From Celeribacter marinus (GTDB lineage Bacteria; Pseudomonadota; Alphaproteobacteria; Rhodobacterales; Rhodobacteraceae): a stretch of 64,000 nucleotides of DNA. Below the pieces are notes generated by a model. The model saw only the letters and a program-made list of their open reading frames with translations, was not told where the DNA came from and made no database searches. A program made the position numbers and the translations under genes. Numbering within the stretch: the stretch's first letter is position 1; every line of letters starts with the position of its first letter. Below, piece by piece: positions 1 to 7,734 of this stretch. The stretch is taken from positions 248,001 to 312,000 of the forward strand of contig NZ_CP012023.1 in NCBI RefSeq assembly GCF_001308265.1. Reading direction: 5' to 3'.

Positions 1-75
1 GCCGATGGTGTCAATCCAGAGCCACGTTCAGGCCGCCAAGAGCGTCTCGAGAATCTTGTGAACTCCTACATGTAA
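1..75 (+). CDS. C-terminal end of an unidentified protein (5' partial)
   Basis: An open frame from the window edge ends at TAA 73-75. It gives a 24-residue polar C-terminus ending ENLVNSYM. The fragment is too short to assign to a family. It is followed directly by a strong terminator, and the hexuronate genes begin on the other side, so it may be the last gene of an upstream operon of the same catabolic island. That link is inferred from position only. Confidence 0.5.
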   Translation, partial: ADGVNPEPRSGRQERLENLVNSYM

Positions 76-100
76 GTCATTCAAAACGTTTTGAAATAAG

Positions 101-131
101 AAAAGGGCGGGGAGTGTTCCCCGCCCTTTTT
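101..131. terminator. Bidirectional intrinsic terminator
   Basis: A perfect inverted repeat has arms 101-113 (AAAAGGGCGGGGA) and 118-130, a GTGT loop, and A and T runs at its two ends. It lies between the convergent upstream gene and kdgK and can end transcription from both sides. Confidence 0.9.
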
Positions 132-156
132 CGTGTGATGCATCCATAGGCGTATC

Positions 157-1062
157 TTAGAGTTTGACCAAAGCCCCACGGTGCAAAACCACCTGCGCCG
201 AGAGCGCCATACCGGCCCGCAACGCCTCGGTTAGATCCGCGCCCTTCATACGGGCGGTCAAAAAGCCCGCGTTGAAACTGTCGCCTGCGGCTGTGCTGTC
301 GACCGGTTGGACGGGATCTGGGTGCAATGTGAACCCGCCTTCGCCTTTGGACCACGCATAAAGCTCGTCGGCGCCGTTTTTGACGATCACCGTATGGGCG
401 CCAAGGTTGCGGTAGCGTAGGGCCGTATCGGCGGGCTTTTTATCACCGAACATCACTTCCTCTTCGTCAAAGGACGGGAGCATGATGTCGGCAATTGCGG
501 CGGCTTTGGACAGCCAGTCTTTGGTGGCTTCGGCATTTTCCCACAGGCGGGGGCGGATGTTGGTGTCAAACACCACCTCTGCGCCGTTTGCGCGGGCGCG
601 CGAGAGCGCGTCGATCAGGTTTTGACGGTGGTCAGGCGACAGGATCGCAAGCGTAATGCCCGAGAACAATAAGATGCTTTCGCCATCGAACGCGGCGTCC
701 AGACGGGCAGGGTCGGCGGCCAATAGTTTCGCCGCCGAGGTGTCGCGCCAATAGGCGAAACTGCGTTCGCCATTGTCGAGCTGGATCATATAGAGGCCAA
801 CGGTGCGGTCCGCAATTCGGGTAATGTGATCGGTTTCGATGCCGGAGCTTTCGAGAAAGGCGAGCATACGGTCCGATACGGCATCCTCACCGGCGCAGGT
901 CAGATATCCAACGTGATAGGCAGGATCATCGCCCAAACAGCGCCGTGCGTACCATGCGGTGTTGAGCGTATCGCCCGCAAAATTCATGTCGTATTTTCCG
1001 GCTCCGTCAGGAGCCATTTCCACCATGCATTCACCGATGGTCAAAAGCTTTTTATGCGCCAC
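157..1062 (-). CDS. kdgK: 2-dehydro-3-deoxygluconokinase (KDG kinase)
   Basis: This 301-residue PfkB/ribokinase-family sugar kinase phosphorylates 2-keto-3-deoxygluconate to KDPG, the entry to the lower Entner-Doudoroff route. It starts LLTIGECMVEM and has the PfkB signature DSTAAGDSFNAGF near residues 252-264, where the Asp of AAGD is the expected catalytic base. FDTNIRPRLW near 166-175 is typical of KDG kinases. I chose the GTG at 1062, preceded by GAGGAC, because the family N-terminus begins there. It overlaps the stop of the upstream regulator by 11 nt, so the two are probably translationally coupled. The reading frame stays open farther upstream, but that extension is the shadow of the regulator gene. 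The assignment fits the uxaC/kduI/kduD neighbours. Confidence 0.92.
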   Translation of the reverse strand: MAHKKLLTIGECMVEMAPDGAGKYDMNFAGDTLNTAWYARRCLGDDPAYHVGYLTCAGEDAVSDRMLAFLESSGIETDHITRIADRTVGLYMIQLDNGERSFAYWRDTSAAKLLAADPARLDAAFDGESILLFSGITLAILSPDHRQNLIDALSRARANGAEVVFDTNIRPRLWENAEATKDWLSKAAAIADIMLPSFDEEEVMFGDKKPADTALRYRNLGAHTVIVKNGADELYAWSKGEGGFTLHPDPVQPVDSTAAGDSFNAGFLTARMKGADLTEALRAGMALSAQVVLHRGALVKL

Positions 1063-1804
1063 GTTCGTCCTCGTTTTCAAAATATTCGCTGTGTTCGGCA
1101 CGGATGTCGTGGATAATGTGCCCGATCCGTTCAAGATGGGTGCGCATGAGCGCGGACGCCGCCGAGGTATCGCGCGCTTTGATCGCATCGACGATCGCAC
1201 AGTGATCATCAAATGTCTGTTGTGATCCCTTTTCGAGCGAGAGGTAGCGTGCGCGGTCCATATGCGCCTTGTTGTCTTTGATGATTGTCCAGACTTTCGG
1301 GTGTCCTGCAATCTCACACAGCAGTTCATGAAGCGCGTCATCAAGTTCATGGAATTTGGTGCGATCTCCGTCATCCATTGCGATTTTTTGCGCCGCGAGG
1401 TTGGCCTCGATCCGCGCCAATCCGTCCTCGGTTATGTTCAAGATGGCGGCGCGCAGCACTTCCATCTCAAGGGCGGTGCGAATAAACCGCGCCTCTAGGA
1501 CAGCGGCAATTGAAATGGCCGTAACTGTGGTGGCACGTTGCGGGCGGATCCACAAAAACCCTTGTTGTGACAACCGGTAAAAGGCATCGCGCACAGGTTG
1601 GCGCGACACGCCCAACTGGCTGGCCACTTCGGCTTCGGACATTTTGGTGCCTGGGCGCAACTGCAATTCCACAATACGGTGGTAGAGCGCATCGTACACC
1701 ATGTCGGTGACAGAGGGGACGCGCGACTGGTCAATAGAGGTCAACTGAACGCGCGCCGCCAATCGTGCGGCTGTTGATTTTTGCTGTGGCGTATCATGGC
1801 CCAT
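1052..1804 (-). CDS. GntR-family (FadR/FCD) transcriptional regulator of the uronate genes
   Basis: This 250-residue regulator has an N-terminal winged helix-turn-helix at about residues 35-95 (ASQLGVSRQPVRDAFYRL is the recognition-helix region). An all-helical FCD ligand domain follows, with the metal-site type histidines expected there. The start at 1804 follows GGGAGA at good spacing; an in-frame ATG at 1831 has no comparable site. It is transcribed divergently from uxaC and together with kdgK. By analogy with UxuR/ExuR-type FCD regulators it probably represses both directions until a uronate or KDG binds, but the ligand is inferred. Confidence 0.85.
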   Translation of the reverse strand: MGHDTPQQKSTAARLAARVQLTSIDQSRVPSVTDMVYDALYHRIVELQLRPGTKMSEAEVASQLGVSRQPVRDAFYRLSQQGFLWIRPQRATTVTAISIAAVLEARFIRTALEMEVLRAAILNITEDGLARIEANLAAQKIAMDDGDRTKFHELDDALHELLCEIAGHPKVWTIIKDNKAHMDRARYLSLEKGSQQTFDDHCAIVDAIKARDTSAASALMRTHLERIGHIIHDIRAEHSEYFENEDERGA

Positions 1805-1887
1805 GTGTCTGTCTCCCGTCAATATCGGCACTCTTATGCGCGACTTTTGGCATGAATGGCAATGTCATGTGTGGGGTGCGTGGCGCG

Positions 1888-1915
1888 TTGACTAGATTTG
1901 TCGTCTAGCATATTA
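1888..1915 (+). promoter_or_regulatory. Probable uxaC promoter with overlapping operator
   Basis: TTGACT (1888-1893) and ATATTA (1910-1915) are spaced by 16 nt. The inverted repeat CTAGA (1892-1896) / TCTAG (1904-1908) lies inside this promoter, where repressor binding would block RNA polymerase. A TGATCA palindrome follows at 1918-1923. This is a likely site for the divergent GntR regulator; binding is inferred. Confidence 0.45.
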
Positions 1916-2003
1916 GTTGATCAGATTACACGGGACGCGCCAGAATCGCAAATCTATTTTGTGGCGGGCGTTTCGGAACTTTGACGGATGATAACGGAGA
2001 GAC

Positions 2004-3419
2004 ATGCTCATGGCGCTTCTGAACGACGATAGGCTATTTCCGGTGGACGGCCGTGTGCGCGATCTTGCGCGCGACATTTATGCTGGCATCAAAGACTTGC
2101 CAATCATTTCGCCCCATGGCCATACCGATCCGCGTTGGTTTGCGCTCAACGAGAATTTCCCTGACCCCGCGCGCCTGTTCGTGACACCAGATCACTATGT
2201 ATTCCGGATGTATTGCTCCCAAGGGGTTGATCTGGCGACCTTGGGTGTGCCGCGTGCCGATGGTGGTGAGACGGAACAAGACCCGCGCAAAATCTGGTCG
2301 GTGTTTGCAGAGCACTTTTACCTGCTGCGCGGAACGCCCTCGAACATGTGGCTCACACATGCGTTTCAAGAGGTGTTTGGTCTTGATATCCCGTTCGGGC
2401 CGCAAACCGCGACCGAGTACTATGATCACATCGATGCCTGTTTGAAATCCGATGACTTCCGGCCCCGTGCCCTGTTTGAGCGGTTCAATATCGAGGCTAT
2501 TTCAACCACGGAAATGGCGCTTGATGATCTGAAATATCACCGCATGATTGCGGACGGCGATTGGAACGGCACGGTGATCTCCGCCTACCGTCCCGACGAT
2601 GTTGTGGATCCGGATTTCGCGGGCTTTACCGACAATGTGCTCAAACTGGGCGAATTGACGAGGGAGGACACCGCGTCATGGACCGGTTATCTCAATGCGC
2701 ACCGTGCGCGCCGCGCCTATTTCAAACAGGTTGGGCGTGTGACGTCCTCGGATCACGGGCACCCTAGCGCGCGCACCGAGAACCTCGATCCTGCGCAGGC
2801 CTCCGAATTGTTCCAAACCGTTTTGTCGGGCAAGGGCACAGCCGATGAACGCGATGCATTTCGCGGGCAAATGCTGACCGAGATGGCAAAGATGTCCATC
2901 GACGATGGGTTGACGATGCAAATCCACGCGGGCGCACATCGCAATCACTCTGGGCCAGTGGCTCAGATGTTCGGGCGCGACAAAGGTTTTGATATCCCCT
3001 CGCAAACGGAATTTGTGAACAATCTCAAGCCGCTGCTGCAAGCCGTTGGGATGGAAAAAGACCTTCGTGTTATTTTGTTCATGCTCGACGAGACCACGCA
3101 AAGCCGCGAATTGGCACCGCTTGCGGGGGTCTATCCTGCGCTACGTCTCGGCCCGCCATGGTGGTTCTTTGACAGCTATGAAGGCATGAAGCGGTTTCGC
3201 GAAAACGTCACGGAGACGGCAGGGTTTTACAACACCGTTGGCTTTAACGATGACACGCGTGCGTTTTGTTCGATCCCTGCACGTCATGATGTGGCGCGCC
3301 GCGTTGATGCGGGCTATCTTGCCGAACTGGTGGCCACGGGGCGGCTTGGTGCGAGTGAGGCCCATGAGGTTGCACATGATCTGACCTACCGATTGGTAAA
3401 AGAGGCGTACAAGCTTTGA
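2004..3419 (+). CDS. uxaC: Glucuronate isomerase
   Basis: This 471-residue enzyme belongs to the UxaC branch of the amidohydrolase superfamily. It interconverts D-glucuronate and D-fructuronate, and D-galacturonate and D-tagaturonate. SPHGHTDPRW near residues 35-44 carries the metal-binding HxH typical of the family, and the length is normal. The ATG at 2004 follows GGAGA at 1996-2000; a second ATG at 2010 is possible. It is the first gene of the uxaC-kduI-kduD-uxuB series. Confidence 0.95.
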   Translation: MLMALLNDDRLFPVDGRVRDLARDIYAGIKDLPIISPHGHTDPRWFALNENFPDPARLFVTPDHYVFRMYCSQGVDLATLGVPRADGGETEQDPRKIWSVFAEHFYLLRGTPSNMWLTHAFQEVFGLDIPFGPQTATEYYDHIDACLKSDDFRPRALFERFNIEAISTTEMALDDLKYHRMIADGDWNGTVISAYRPDDVVDPDFAGFTDNVLKLGELTREDTASWTGYLNAHRARRAYFKQVGRVTSSDHGHPSARTENLDPAQASELFQTVLSGKGTADERDAFRGQMLTEMAKMSIDDGLTMQIHAGAHRNHSGPVAQMFGRDKGFDIPSQTEFVNNLKPLLQAVGMEKDLRVILFMLDETTQSRELAPLAGVYPALRLGPPWWFFDSYEGMKRFRENVTETAGFYNTVGFNDDTRAFCSIPARHDVARRVDAGYLAELVATGRLGASEAHEVAHDLTYRLVKEAYKL

Positions 3420-3462
3420 TCTTTAAGCCAAGCTACTGAATTTAATACAAAAGGACGATAAT

Positions 3463-4293
3463 ATGACCATTCTCAATGTCGAGACCCGCCACGCCATTCA
3501 CCCCGATCATGCAAAGGGCATGGACACGCAGGGGCTGCGCGACAATTTCTTGTGCGAGGGGATGTTCAAAGAGGGCGAGATCAACCTCGTCTACACCCAT
3601 TATGACCGATTTACGGTGGGCGGTGCGGTGCCTGCGGGCGGATCGCTCACCCTTGATAAGGTCGAAGAAACCCGTACCGCGACCTTTCTTGAGCGCCGCG
3701 AAATGGGCATCGTCAACATTGGCGGCGCCGGCACGGTCGAGGCCGGTGGTGAAAGCTTCGCCATGAACGAGGGCGATGTGCTGTACCTCGGTATGGGGTC
3801 GGGGGCGGTGACGTTCACAGGGCAGGGGCGGTTTTACATCACGTCATGCCCTGCGCATCACGCCTATCCCTCGCGCCTTGTGACGGTGGCTGATGCCGCC
3901 AAAATGGAATTGGGGGATGCGGCGACCTCCAACAAACGCACGATCAACCAGTTCATCCATCCGCTCGTGATGCAAAGCTGTCAACTGGTTCTGGGCTATA
4001 CCGCGCTTGAGGAGGGATCGGTTTGGAACACCATGCCTGCGCACGTGCATGACCGCCGTATGGAGGCCTATCTGTATTGGGGTATGGACGAGGCGAGCCG
4101 CGTCTTGCACCTAATGGGCGAGCCACAAGAAACCCGCCACATGTTTGTTGCTAACGAGGAGGCCATTGTGTCGCCCACATGGTCGATCCATTCGGGTGCG
4201 GGCATTGGCAAATATAACTTTATCTGGGCCATGGCGGGCGACAATGTCGATTACACGGACATGGATTTTGTCCAACCGTCCGAGCTGCGCTAA
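3463..4293 (+). CDS. kduI: 5-dehydro-4-deoxy-D-glucuronate isomerase
   Basis: This 276-residue cupin-fold enzyme isomerises 5-keto-4-deoxyuronate, the product of unsaturated uronate rearrangement, to 2,5-diketo-3-deoxygluconate. WNTMPAHVHDRRMEAYLYW near residues 188-206 contains the HxH...E zinc ligands, with a further His in GAGIGKYNF context. AAGGA lies upstream of the ATG at 3463. Together with kduD it completes the branch used for pectin, alginate or glycosaminoglycan lyase products, so the island handles unsaturated as well as saturated uronates. Confidence 0.95.
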   Translation: MTILNVETRHAIHPDHAKGMDTQGLRDNFLCEGMFKEGEINLVYTHYDRFTVGGAVPAGGSLTLDKVEETRTATFLERREMGIVNIGGAGTVEAGGESFAMNEGDVLYLGMGSGAVTFTGQGRFYITSCPAHHAYPSRLVTVADAAKMELGDAATSNKRTINQFIHPLVMQSCQLVLGYTALEEGSVWNTMPAHVHDRRMEAYLYWGMDEASRVLHLMGEPQETRHMFVANEEAIVSPTWSIHSGAGIGKYNFIWAMAGDNVDYTDMDFVQPSELR

Positions 4294-4303
4294 GGGGGTA
4301 ATG

Positions 4304-5047
4304 ATGTCTGATCTGTTTTCTCTAAAAGGGCGCAAAGCTCTTGTGACCGGTGCCAACACGGGCATTGGACAGGCCATCGCGGTGGCCCTCGCGGGCCAAG
4401 GCGCGCATGTGATCTGTGCCGGACGCCGGACCTGTGACGAGACCGTGGCATTGATTGCGGCGACGGGCGGCAACGGTGAGAGCCTCTTGCTTGATTTCGC
4501 TGATCCGATGGCCGCAAAGGATGTGTTCACAGGCGCAGGGATCGATATCCTTGTGAATAATGCGGGCATCATCCGCCGCGCCGATAGCGTGGACTACTCC
4601 GAGGAGGACTGGGACGCGGTGATCGATGTGAACCAAAAGGCGCTGTTTTTCACCTGTCAGGCATTTGGCCGCGAATTGATCGCACAGGGCAAAGGGGGCG
4701 CGGTGGTCAACATTGCCTCGCTCTTGTCGTTTCAGGGCGGCATTCGCGTGCCGGCCTACACGGCGTCGAAACACGCGGTGGCAGGGATCACCAAAATCCT
4801 CGCCAACGAATGGGCAGCCAAAGGGATCACCGTCAACGCCATCGCGCCGGGGTATATCGCCACGAACAACACCGAGGCGCTGCGGGCCGATGAGGACCGC
4901 AATTCGGCAATTCTGGCGCGTATTCCTGCGGGCCGTTGGGGCGATCCTGATGACATTGGTGGCACTGCCGCTTACCTGTGTTCCAAGGCTGCCAAATACG
5001 TCACGGGCGCTGTGCTCAACGTCGATGGCGGTTGGCTCGCGCGCTAA
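4304..5047 (+). CDS. kduD: 2-dehydro-3-deoxy-D-gluconate 5-dehydrogenase (SDR family)
   Basis: This 247-residue short-chain dehydrogenase reduces 2,5-diketo-3-deoxygluconate to KDG, the substrate of the kinase at 157-1062. The N-terminal cofactor motif TGANTGIGQAI is at about residues 14-24. NNAG follows at about 85-88, the catalytic Ser in NIASLLSF at about 139, and YTASK at about 152-156. Two ATGs lie in tandem at 4301 and 4304. The AAGGGGG upstream is better spaced to 4304. It starts 11 nt after the kduI stop and is clearly in the same operon. Confidence 0.93.
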   Translation: MSDLFSLKGRKALVTGANTGIGQAIAVALAGQGAHVICAGRRTCDETVALIAATGGNGESLLLDFADPMAAKDVFTGAGIDILVNNAGIIRRADSVDYSEEDWDAVIDVNQKALFFTCQAFGRELIAQGKGGAVVNIASLLSFQGGIRVPAYTASKHAVAGITKILANEWAAKGITVNAIAPGYIATNNTEALRADEDRNSAILARIPAGRWGDPDDIGGTAAYLCSKAAKYVTGAVLNVDGGWLAR

Positions 5048-5054
5048 CTCTATG

Positions 5055-5096
5055 CCCGTGCCTGCCGCATAGGGCGGGTGCGGGGTTTTCTGTTTT
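5055..5096 (+). terminator. Possible intra-operon terminator or attenuator
   Basis: Arms 5055-5066 and 5073-5084 form a 12-bp stem with three G-U pairs and a 6-nt loop. A T-rich tail (GTTTTCTGTTTT) follows. It sits between kduD and uxuB and would lower expression of the last gene if active. Confidence 0.5.
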
Positions 5097-5109
5097 AAAG
5101 GTCTCCCCA

Positions 5110-6561
5110 ATGACTGATGTCACCGCCTTGCAACGCTTGTCGCGCACAGATGCGCCCAAACCCGCCGTGGGTGTGATCCACCTTGGCCTTGGCGCGTTTT
5201 ACCGCGCCCATGGTGCGATTTACATCGCCGAGGCAATGGCGAAATCAGGTGGCGATTGGGGCATTATCGGCGTGTCGCTCAAAAGTCCGACACAGGCGGA
5301 GCGCCTTAAACCACAAGGTTGCGCCTATACCGCGCTTGAACTGGCCCCAACTGGCCGCATTGCCCACCACGTCGAGATCGTCCAAGACGTGCTTGTCGCC
5401 CCTCACGATCCCGCCGCCGTTCTCACAGCGATGGCGGATGAGGCGGTGAAAATCGTCACGCTCACCGTGACGGAAAAAGGATACTGTCACGAGCCATCCA
5501 CGGGGCGGCTCAACCAAAATCATCCCGATATTCAACAAGACCTTGCCGATATCGCCAACCCTGCCTCTGCGCTCGGGTTTTTGGTGCGCGCACTAGACAT
5601 CCGCCGTGCGGCGGGTCTGCGTCCCTTTACGGTGCTGACCTGCGATAATCTGCCGGATAATGGGCGTGTTGTGCGCGGTGTTGTGTTGGAGCTGGCGGAG
5701 CTGATTGATCGCGATTTGCGCGATTGGATTGCCTCTGAGTGTCGGTTTCCCGCCACGATGGTGGACCGCATTGTGCCCGCAACCAAGCCTGAAGATATCG
5801 ACGCACTCGGGGCGGATATCGGCAAATACGATGCTTCCCCCGTGATGATGGAACCGTTCCGCCAATGGGTCGTGGAAGACGATTTTGTGGACGGTGTGCG
5901 TCCTGATCTGGGCGCGGTCGGTGTTCAATTGGTCGCTAATGTGACGCCGTTTGAGGATATGAAGTTGCGCTGTCTCAATGGCACGCATTCGTCGCTGGCC
6001 TATCTTGGATATCTGGGGGGGCTTACGACGATATCGGACACCGTGGCCGATCCCGATTACGCCGCCTTTGTCAAAGGGCTGTGGCGCGACGAGATTATCC
6101 CCGGTTTGACGCCGCCCGAGGGTGTTGATCTTCACGCCTATGCGGATGCGTTGTTGGCGCGCTACCAAAACCCCGCAATCCGTCATTTGACGTGGCAAAT
6201 CGCGATGGACGGGTCGCAAAAGCTGCCCCAGCGGATTTTGACGCAGGTGGGTGAGGGGCTTGACGCGGGGCGTCCTATGGCGGGGCTCATCCTCGCAGTG
6301 GCGGCATGGATGCGCTATGTGGGTGGTGTCGATGATGCGGGCGCGCCGATTGATGTGCGTGACCCCATGGCGCAGCGCCTTAAGGCATTGTCGGATGCGG
6401 GGGCCGCGCCCCAAGATAAAGTGCAAAACCTCTTGGGCCTGAACGATATCTTTCCTGTGTCTCTCACGGGTAATGCGGTCTTTGTTGCGGCTGTTACAGA
6501 GGCCTACACCGGACTTGCGGCGCACGGCGCGCGCGTGATGGTCGCACGGGCGATCTCATAG
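5110..6561 (+). CDS. uxuB: Mannitol dehydrogenase family protein, probable fructuronate/tagaturonate reductase
   Basis: This 483-residue member of the long-chain mannitol dehydrogenase family starts with the Rossmann segment VIHLGLGAFYRAH at about residues 20-32. The family's MKLRCLNGTHS motif at about 284-294 carries the catalytic Lys and the Asn/His pair. In this context it most likely reduces D-fructuronate to D-mannonate (UxuB). Mannitol, arabinitol or tagaturonate activity cannot be excluded from sequence alone. The ATG at 5110 follows AAAGG. No mannonate dehydratase (uxuA) is in the window, although the pathway needs one. Confidence 0.85.
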   Translation: MTDVTALQRLSRTDAPKPAVGVIHLGLGAFYRAHGAIYIAEAMAKSGGDWGIIGVSLKSPTQAERLKPQGCAYTALELAPTGRIAHHVEIVQDVLVAPHDPAAVLTAMADEAVKIVTLTVTEKGYCHEPSTGRLNQNHPDIQQDLADIANPASALGFLVRALDIRRAAGLRPFTVLTCDNLPDNGRVVRGVVLELAELIDRDLRDWIASECRFPATMVDRIVPATKPEDIDALGADIGKYDASPVMMEPFRQWVVEDDFVDGVRPDLGAVGVQLVANVTPFEDMKLRCLNGTHSSLAYLGYLGGLTTISDTVADPDYAAFVKGLWRDEIIPGLTPPEGVDLHAYADALLARYQNPAIRHLTWQIAMDGSQKLPQRILTQVGEGLDAGRPMAGLILAVAAWMRYVGGVDDAGAPIDVRDPMAQRLKALSDAGAAPQDKVQNLLGLNDIFPVSLTGNAVFVAAVTEAYTGLAAHGARVMVARAIS

Positions 6562-6649
6562 GGGCGATCGCATAGGCTTGAGCGCAGGGTCCACCACATC
6601 GTTTCGCCAGATTGACCGATGATGAAACCCTGTGCGCTTTCGCAAGGTT

Positions 6650-6672
6650 AAGTCAAAAACGCTGACTTTTTT
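6650..6672 (+). terminator. Intrinsic terminator after uxuB
   Basis: AAGTCA (6650-6655) pairs with TGACTT (6663-6668) around a 7-nt loop and runs into six T. It closes the uronate operon. Confidence 0.6.
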
Positions 6673-6747
6673 ATGCGTCTTCCTCTTGTATTGGCGGTGG
6701 GCGCGGTCAATTCTAGGGCAACAGTAGAATTTTGCCCAAGGCGCCCC

Positions 6748-7713
6748 ATGAACTTTTTCCCGATGTTTTTACGAATGACCGACCGTGATGTCGTGGTCGT
6801 GGGCGGTGGCGAAACAGCGGCTCAAAAGGTCCGGTTGTTGCGAAAGTCAAAGGCGCGCATCACCGTGCACGCGCCTGATTTATGCAGTGAATTGCGCACC
6901 TTAGTGACGTCTGGCGATATCTCAGTGGTCAACGGGGCGCTGACATCCGCCACGTTTGAGGGCGCGGCCTTGGTCTTTCTCGCAACGGGATGTCCGGGGA
7001 TCGATGCAAGCCTATATCCCATTGTGCGCGATGCACGCGCCTTGGTGAATGTGGTGGATCAGCCCGAGTTGTGTGAGGCCAACACGCCCTCGATCGTGGA
7101 CCGTGCGCCGCTTGTCGTCGCAATCGGAACCGAAGGGTCCGCGCCTATTCTGGGGCGTCAGATCAAAACGCGGATCGAGGGAATTCTGGAGCCTGATTTA
7201 GGCCGTTTTGTGCGTCTTGCGGGTGGATTGCGGCCCACTGTTGCGCGCTTGGTCCCAAAGGAGCAGCGGCGCGGATTTTGGCGGTGGGTCTTTGCCGGAC
7301 CGCCGCGCCATCTGTTCACAACCGGTCACGAGATCGAAGCCTCCGAATTGATTGGCGCAGCCATTGGTCGCAATGGCGCGCCGGATCAAAGCACGGGTGG
7401 GGTCTTGAGCCTTGTCCCCTATGTGACGCGGGTGCCAGATTTGTTGACATTACGCGCGGTACAACGCCTTCAAGAGGCGGATTTGGTTATTCACCGCAAA
7501 GAGGACACGGCGCTATTAGAACTGGCGCGGCGTGATGCCGAGCGGATGATCATCGCCGATACGATGAATGCGATGATTCAGGCCCAAGCGGCTGTTGCGT
7601 TGGGCGAACGTGTTGTATGGATGATGCCCCTGAGTGATTTGGCGGGGGCGCGTAAATTGATTTCATGCGACTACGAAGTGCTGCCCCACACGCAAATTGA
7701 CGGTATCATCTAA
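6748..7713 (+). CDS. Precorrin-2 dehydrogenase/sirohydrochlorin ferrochelatase with a degenerate, truncated SUMT domain
   Basis: Residues 1-150 match the CysG N-terminal half: VVVVGGGETAAQKVRLL at about 13-29 is the NAD-binding motif, and NVVDQPEL followed by PSIVDRAPLVVAIGTEG matches the active-site region. A linker follows. Residues of about 210-321 align in order with the start of uroporphyrinogen-III methyltransferase (PDLLTLRAVQRLQEADLVI, LARRDAERMI). The SAM-binding GAGPGD is replaced by SLVPYVTR, and the last ~150 residues are absent. The protein probably does only the NAD-dependent oxidation and iron insertion that complete sirohaem. The ATG at 6748 has a weak AAGG. No sulfite or nitrite reductase is adjacent. 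Confidence 0.8.
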   Translation: MNFFPMFLRMTDRDVVVVGGGETAAQKVRLLRKSKARITVHAPDLCSELRTLVTSGDISVVNGALTSATFEGAALVFLATGCPGIDASLYPIVRDARALVNVVDQPELCEANTPSIVDRAPLVVAIGTEGSAPILGRQIKTRIEGILEPDLGRFVRLAGGLRPTVARLVPKEQRRGFWRWVFAGPPRHLFTTGHEIEASELIGAAIGRNGAPDQSTGGVLSLVPYVTRVPDLLTLRAVQRLQEADLVIHRKEDTALLELARRDAERMIIADTMNAMIQAQAAVALGERVVWMMPLSDLAGARKLISCDYEVLPHTQIDGII

Positions 7714-7734
7714 CCCGACGACACGAGGTGCGAC

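Noticed and set aside
1063..1374. N-terminal extension of kdgK to an ATG at 1374
   Set aside because: The extra 104 residues overlap the GntR gene and are unlike any PfkB kinase; the GTG at 1062 fits the family start.
7198..7389. Frameshift as the cause of the short SUMT domain in the CysG homologue
   Set aside because: The frame runs without interruption to a natural stop followed at normal distance by ade, and no SUMT-like continuation appears in other frames before ade begins.
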